Part shown: positions 6,478-9,463 of the stretch, one piece after another
How the letters are laid out: the number at the start of each line of letters is the position of its first letter
Position numbering within the stretch: position 1 is the stretch's first letter
Assembly: GCA_946633275.1 (NCBI GenBank)
Contig: CAMPAT010000016.1
Coordinates: forward strand, 1-9,463
Source: an uncultured Clostridia bacterium
GTDB taxonomy: Bacteria > Bacillota > Clostridia > Oscillospirales > Acutalibacteraceae
Direction of reading: 5' to 3'
DNA length: 9,463 nt
Program-made: the position numbers and the translations under genes
The notes under the pieces: generated by a model
What the model was told of the DNA's origin: nothing
Database searches by the model: none
The model's input: the letters and a program-made list of their open reading frames with translations, nothing else

Positions 6478-7074
6478 ATCATTCTCCTTTGTGATAAATG
6501 CTTTTGTAACGCCTGCTTCGCGCTGAGCAGGTACTGCGACAAAGCTGAATTCGTATGCGTCGACGGGGGATGAGAGAATTGTGTAGGCGAGCTTTTCGCC
6601 GTACTTTTTGCCGCTGATATGCGAACATCCGCCTTTGCGCTTGTCCTTGCCGCAGACGGAGCAAATGCTTTCGCCCATAGAGCACGAAACTGAAACCTCT
6701 TTTTTGATACCTGCCTCTATTTCATCGATTAAAGGACGGTTCTCGTCGCTCCTCAGCATATATGCCCGCGCTTTGAGCGAGCAGAATGTTTCGCCGTCGG
6801 CGGTTAGCCTGCCTTCCTCCTCTTCGAGATAGGTGTCGAAAATTCGCGCTTTCTGGTCCGCACTTTTCATCGAGTGGTCAAAAATCCCTGTTTTTCCGAT
6901 AAACAGAGGACAGAGTCCCCTGAGCGCTTCGGATGAGAATTTCTCAAAGTCGCGGTCAATATCGTTATTGCAGAGCTTGACTGTGAAAATGTATACTTCG
7001 TCTTCGCTCAGCTCTTTTTTTGTAAAACAGTTGATTTTTTCCAATTCGCTTTTTGTGCTGTAATTATTGTTCAT
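6142..7074 (-). CDS. Prohead protease (XkdF-like) with C-terminal scaffold region
   Basis: This 310-residue protein processes capsid proteins during head maturation. The N-terminal domain (1-195) has the features of a herpes/HK97-type serine protease: a candidate catalytic His67 in KTGIFDHSMKS and candidate Ser128/Ser130 in KKEVSVSCSMG. PVDAYEFSFVAVPAQREAG (170-188) is the conserved 'E-x-S-x-V-x-x-P-A' segment. A CxxC-x8-C-x-H motif (C138, C141, C150, H152) is inserted after the Ser strand. The C-terminal 110 residues are helical and charged, as in scaffolding proteins, and a second start for them is likely. The ATG at 7074 overlaps the portal stop by 11 bases, with GGGAGG 9 bases upstream. 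An upstream extension to 7146 would lie inside the portal gene and lacks support. Confidence 0.8.
   Translation of the reverse strand: MNNNYSTKSELEKINCFTKKELSEDEVYIFTVKLCNNDIDRDFEKFSSEALRGLCPLFIGKTGIFDHSMKSADQKARIFDTYLEEEEGRLTADGETFCSLKARAYMLRSDENRPLIDEIEAGIKKEVSVSCSMGESICSVCGKDKRKGGCSHISGKKYGEKLAYTILSSPVDAYEFSFVAVPAQREAGVTKAFITKENDMESILNTIKSCAGEITISKAQADEITSYIEELREGAKLGEKYKKELSGEVAGLLSLALPQIDGELCKSVVSVMTVKELLGFKNGLKTEAVKPQLAPANEKQTKNDYSQFRI
6484..6490 (-). promoter_or_regulatory. Internal Shine-Dalgarno sequence for the nested scaffold
   Basis: On the minus strand this reads AAAGGAG, 6 bases before the in-frame ATG at 6477. Its strength is the same as that of the main gene starts in this cassette. 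It encodes part of the protease linker, so chance through codon use (Lys-Glu) is possible. Confidence 0.5.
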
Positions 7075-8224
7075 TTGCGTCAGCCTCCCTGATAAGTTTT
7101 TCTGCCTCGGCATTGTAAAGTTTTGCCTGCGCAAGCTGAGTTTCATCCTGGAGCGTGATGTCGCTCCATTCTATTTCGAGCGGCTCAGTTCTGCCGCTTA
7201 GCGCAAGGTAAACTCTTCCGATTTTTTCGATTACGGGAGTGACAATCCTGCGGTACGCCTCAAGCTCAGTTGTGAGAATATCCGCCTGCTGCTGGCTCAT
7301 ACGCTCTGTCGTGGACCAGCTAAGGCCGAACATATACGGCATAAGCCCCGTTTTTGCGATTATCTGCTCGAGCATCTGGCGCGCGGGAACCTCGCTGTCG
7401 AGTATCTGATTGTCGGCGCCGATAACGCTGATTTTTACGTCGCCTACGGCAACAAAATCCTTGACTGCTTCTTTTGAGCTCATAGCGTCCTTCCAGGCGT
7501 GAGCCATCTGCTCTGCGCGCTCTTTCGCGAACGCTCTGTCCGTGCCGTCGTTTTGCGGCTTGTATGTAACAGCGTATCGCAGATTTCCGACTCTTTCCCA
7601 GTTCGTACCGATTGTGTTATAGATTTTGAGCAGTATGTCGCTGACGAACGGCAGCCCTTTAAGCAGGCTTGTGCCGAGCAGATTTCCCGGCTCAGGATTG
7701 AGCACGGAGAAGAGGAGCTTTTCAGGCTCGCCGACTGCGACGGGGGTGCCGCTTGAAGTGTTGAAGAATTCTGCTTCAATGCTGTCTTTTTTACGCTTTA
7801 CGTCGAGCACGTCGAGCTCGCCGTTATAGAGCGCATAGAACCCGTTTCCGTTATACAGCATTTCGCCGATTGCCGTGCCGTAGGTCAAAAGCTGCTCAAC
7901 GTATGAGTCGATAAACGCCTGAATTCCCGTCTGATTTCCGCCGACGTTAATTCTGCTGAAAAACGAGTTAATCTCCTTATCGAGCGCGTCGTTTCCCGTC
8001 TTGAATTCAAATCCGCCCATAAGACGAACTATCTTGCAGATTGCGGCGTCAATAATCGGAACCGCCTCGCGCAGCGATTTATAAATCTTGCCGTTTGCGC
8101 CCGACATCGGAACGTAGCCGCTGAGCTGCCAGAACGGGTGTGCGCTCAGAGAGCTTGTCATTACCGCCGTTTCCGCTCCCGAGGGCGCAGAGGGCGATTT
8201 TTTGTCCTTCTTAAATATGCCCAA
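7064..8224 (-). CDS. Portal protein
   Basis: The 386-residue protein forms the portal ring through which DNA enters the head. It lies directly after the terminase and before the protease, as in most tailed phages. Pattern support includes the N-terminal 'LREAVPIIDAAICKIVRLMGG' type segment (visit of several portals to an initial helix), the FIDSYVEQLLTYGTAIGEML segment (about residues 110-129), YALYNGELDVLDVKRK, the wing region with LFSVLNPEPGNLLGTSLLKG, and the crown/stem region with MPYMFGLSWSTTERMSQQQAD. The start is TTG at 8224, with AAAGGAAG 7 bases upstream overlapping the terminase stop. The frame is open to 8311 but that would put 83 bases inside the terminase gene, so I do not use it. 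After TTG the protein begins MGIFKKDKKS, a normal portal N-terminus. Confidence 0.85.
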   Translation of the reverse strand: MGIFKKDKKSPSAPSGAETAVMTSSLSAHPFWQLSGYVPMSGANGKIYKSLREAVPIIDAAICKIVRLMGGFEFKTGNDALDKEINSFFSRINVGGNQTGIQAFIDSYVEQLLTYGTAIGEMLYNGNGFYALYNGELDVLDVKRKKDSIEAEFFNTSSGTPVAVGEPEKLLFSVLNPEPGNLLGTSLLKGLPFVSDILLKIYNTIGTNWERVGNLRYAVTYKPQNDGTDRAFAKERAEQMAHAWKDAMSSKEAVKDFVAVGDVKISVIGADNQILDSEVPARQMLEQIIAKTGLMPYMFGLSWSTTERMSQQQADILTTELEAYRRIVTPVIEKIGRVYLALSGRTEPLEIEWSDITLQDETQLAQAKLYNAEAEKLIREADANEQ

Positions 8225-8228
8225 GGCT

Positions 8229-9463
8229 TCACTTCCTTTCAACTGCAACGGAGAAGGAACAGTCATCGCTGTTTCGTCCGAGTACTGTATATACGAAATA
8301 GCGGATGTCATCCATTGCGTGGTCGTTTTCTTTTTTCGGTGCGTCTTTTTTTATACCGTCGTCCCAGCGGTAAATTGAGAATTCGCGCAGCGTGTCTGTG
8401 CATAGGGGAGATATGAATATCTCGCCGTTTTTCAGCGCCGTGCATACGCGGTTAATGCCGCTGAGAACGTCGTTGTCCGCTTTGATGATTCTGTACTCGC
8501 CGTGCCTGCGTACAACTTCGATAAAGGAAGCGGCGGACGGGTCGATGATGAGCGCGGTTATGCTTCTTTTTCCTGCGAGAGCTTTCAGATTTGAGTAGTA
8601 TTCTTCGTCTGTGAGCTGTACTCCTGCGTCGCGTGAGGAATGGTAGTATTCGTTAATTCTGTACCAAGCGTTTTCCTTGCGCCCCCACAGTCCGAGTGAA
8701 AACGGATTTACCGTTCCGTAGTCGCAGGACAGATAGTATTCGTCAAAGCCGTCTGCCTCCCTTACGTGACGCTTTGCGTCAAACATCGGGTAAACGAGAC
8801 CGTCTGCCGCCACCCACTTTCCTTCGACAAATCTTTCGTAAAACGCACCTGAGTAAAGGTTTTTGTAGCGGTTTTTTACTTCGTCTGTAAGCGAAGGGTT
8901 GTCGTCCATGGTGAAATGAAGATAGAGCATATTCTTCTGTTCTGATTTTTTTATCCACTCATTATAAAACCAGTGATACGGGTGCTCGGGATTACAGTTG
9001 AACCAGTACTTTGCGCCTGCGAGGGAGCACCTTGCCAGAGCCTGCTCTACGAATGAGCGCGGCATAAGCGCAACCTCGTCGAGAAGAACGCCGCCCAGGG
9101 TCATACCCTGGATTAAGGACGCCGAGCTTTCGTCGCGCCCGCCGAACAGATAAAATCTGTTTTTTACGCCGCCCCTTTCGATTTCGATATAATTTCGGCT
9201 GATTTTCTCTTTTACCGAAAAGCCGAGAGCCTTCAGTATCGGTATGAGCGGAGTGATAACATTCCGTCTCAGCGAAGAAATCGTCTTTCCGCACAGCGCG
9301 AATGAGGTGTCGTGGAACTTGTAAAAAGCCCAGCTGATAAAGGATATTGACATACAAAGCGTTTTGCCTGACCTCACGGCGCCGTCGCAGATTATTCCGT
9401 TTTTGTTTTCGTATCTGCTGTCCCTGCACCACCAGTTAAGCGTGAGAAGCTGCTTTTTTGAAA
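8229..9463 (-). CDS. Terminase large subunit (XtmB-like), 5' end beyond window
   Basis: The frame is open from the right edge, so the N-terminus is missing; 410 residues are visible. It is the DNA-packaging motor: an ATPase and nuclease that threads DNA into the head. Visible numbering: the N-terminal adenine-binding-type segment KKQLLTLNWW at 2-11; Walker A GAVRSGKT at 27-34; Walker B GVLLDE ending at D128-E129; coupling motif WFNCNP at about 153-158. The nuclease domain has the expected acidic residues D247 (LSCDYGTVNPF), D307 (ALIIDPSAASF) and D384/D385 (HAMDDIRYF). A GTG at 9377 lies inside Walker A and cannot be the true start. The portal gene follows after 4 bases. Confidence 0.95.
   Translation of the reverse strand, partial: SKKQLLTLNWWCRDSRYENKNGIICDGAVRSGKTLCMSISFISWAFYKFHDTSFALCGKTISSLRRNVITPLIPILKALGFSVKEKISRNYIEIERGGVKNRFYLFGGRDESSASLIQGMTLGGVLLDEVALMPRSFVEQALARCSLAGAKYWFNCNPEHPYHWFYNEWIKKSEQKNMLYLHFTMDDNPSLTDEVKNRYKNLYSGAFYERFVEGKWVAADGLVYPMFDAKRHVREADGFDEYYLSCDYGTVNPFSLGLWGRKENAWYRINEYYHSSRDAGVQLTDEEYYSNLKALAGKRSITALIIDPSAASFIEVVRRHGEYRIIKADNDVLSGINRVCTALKNGEIFISPLCTDTLREFSIYRWDDGIKKDAPKKENDHAMDDIRYFVYTVLGRNSDDCSFSVAVERK
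8232..8239 (-). promoter_or_regulatory. Shine-Dalgarno sequence that fixes the portal TTG start
   Basis: The minus strand reads AAAGGAAG, 7 bases before TTG at 8224, and sits across the last codons of the terminase gene. No ATG or GTG occurs near it in the portal frame, so it decides the unusual start codon. Confidence 0.65.

Noticed and set aside
7075..7146. Upstream extension of the protease frame
   Set aside because: It lies within the portal gene; the ATG at 7074 has GGGAGG at a good distance and the 11-base overlap usual here.
8225..8311. Upstream extension of the portal frame
   Set aside because: It would overlap the terminase gene by 83 bases and lacks a Shine-Dalgarno sequence; TTG at 8224 has one.
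8992..9432. 146-codon minus-strand frame rich in Arg and Gln
   Set aside because: It is a second frame of the terminase gene, whose own frame carries the Walker and nuclease motifs.
1..9463. CRISPR array, tRNA, insertion sequence, retroelement, terminator hairpin
   Set aside because: I saw no spaced repeats, tRNA-like fold, terminal inverted repeats, transposase or reverse transcriptase motif, and no intergenic space large enough for a terminator.

Overview
The window is a compact cassette of phage (most likely prophage) structural genes. All genes lie on the minus strand, so transcription runs from the right edge (about 9463) to the left edge (1). Head genes (PBSX/HK97 style) are followed by a Mu/PBSX-type contractile-tail baseplate set. 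Strong AGGAGG-type ribosome binding sites, short start-stop overlaps and the resemblance of several proteins to PBSX/Xkd-type genes suggest a Firmicutes host, probably an anaerobic Clostridia-type gut bacterium. That host call is inference; no host gene, integrase or att site is in view.

Layout in the direction of transcription: large terminase (5' end cut by the window edge), portal (TTG start), prohead protease with a probable nested in-frame scaffolding protein, a small capsid cement/decoration-like protein, major capsid protein, head-tail connector, a cysteine-rich head closure (stopper)-like protein, and a tail completion/terminator-like protein. Then come a 34-residue ORF and the baseplate genes: LysM protein (XkdP / Mu gpN-like), hub (XkdQ / gpD-like), short spike (Mu gp45-like), gp25/gpW-like wedge, baseplate J, and a partial Mu gp48/gpI-like gene running off the left edge. 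No intergenic gap exceeds about 20 bases, and I see no promoter or terminator. Expression is probably from one late operon with translational coupling.

The most notable point is what is absent. In PBSX, Mu and related contractile phages, the tail sheath, tail tube, tape-measure chaperone and tape-measure protein lie between the tail terminator and the LysM/hub genes. Here that whole interval is replaced by a single 34-codon ORF, neatly joined to both neighbours. Either these genes have moved beyond the left edge, or they were lost, or the particle has a baseplate attached to the head by an unusual, very short or divergent tail.
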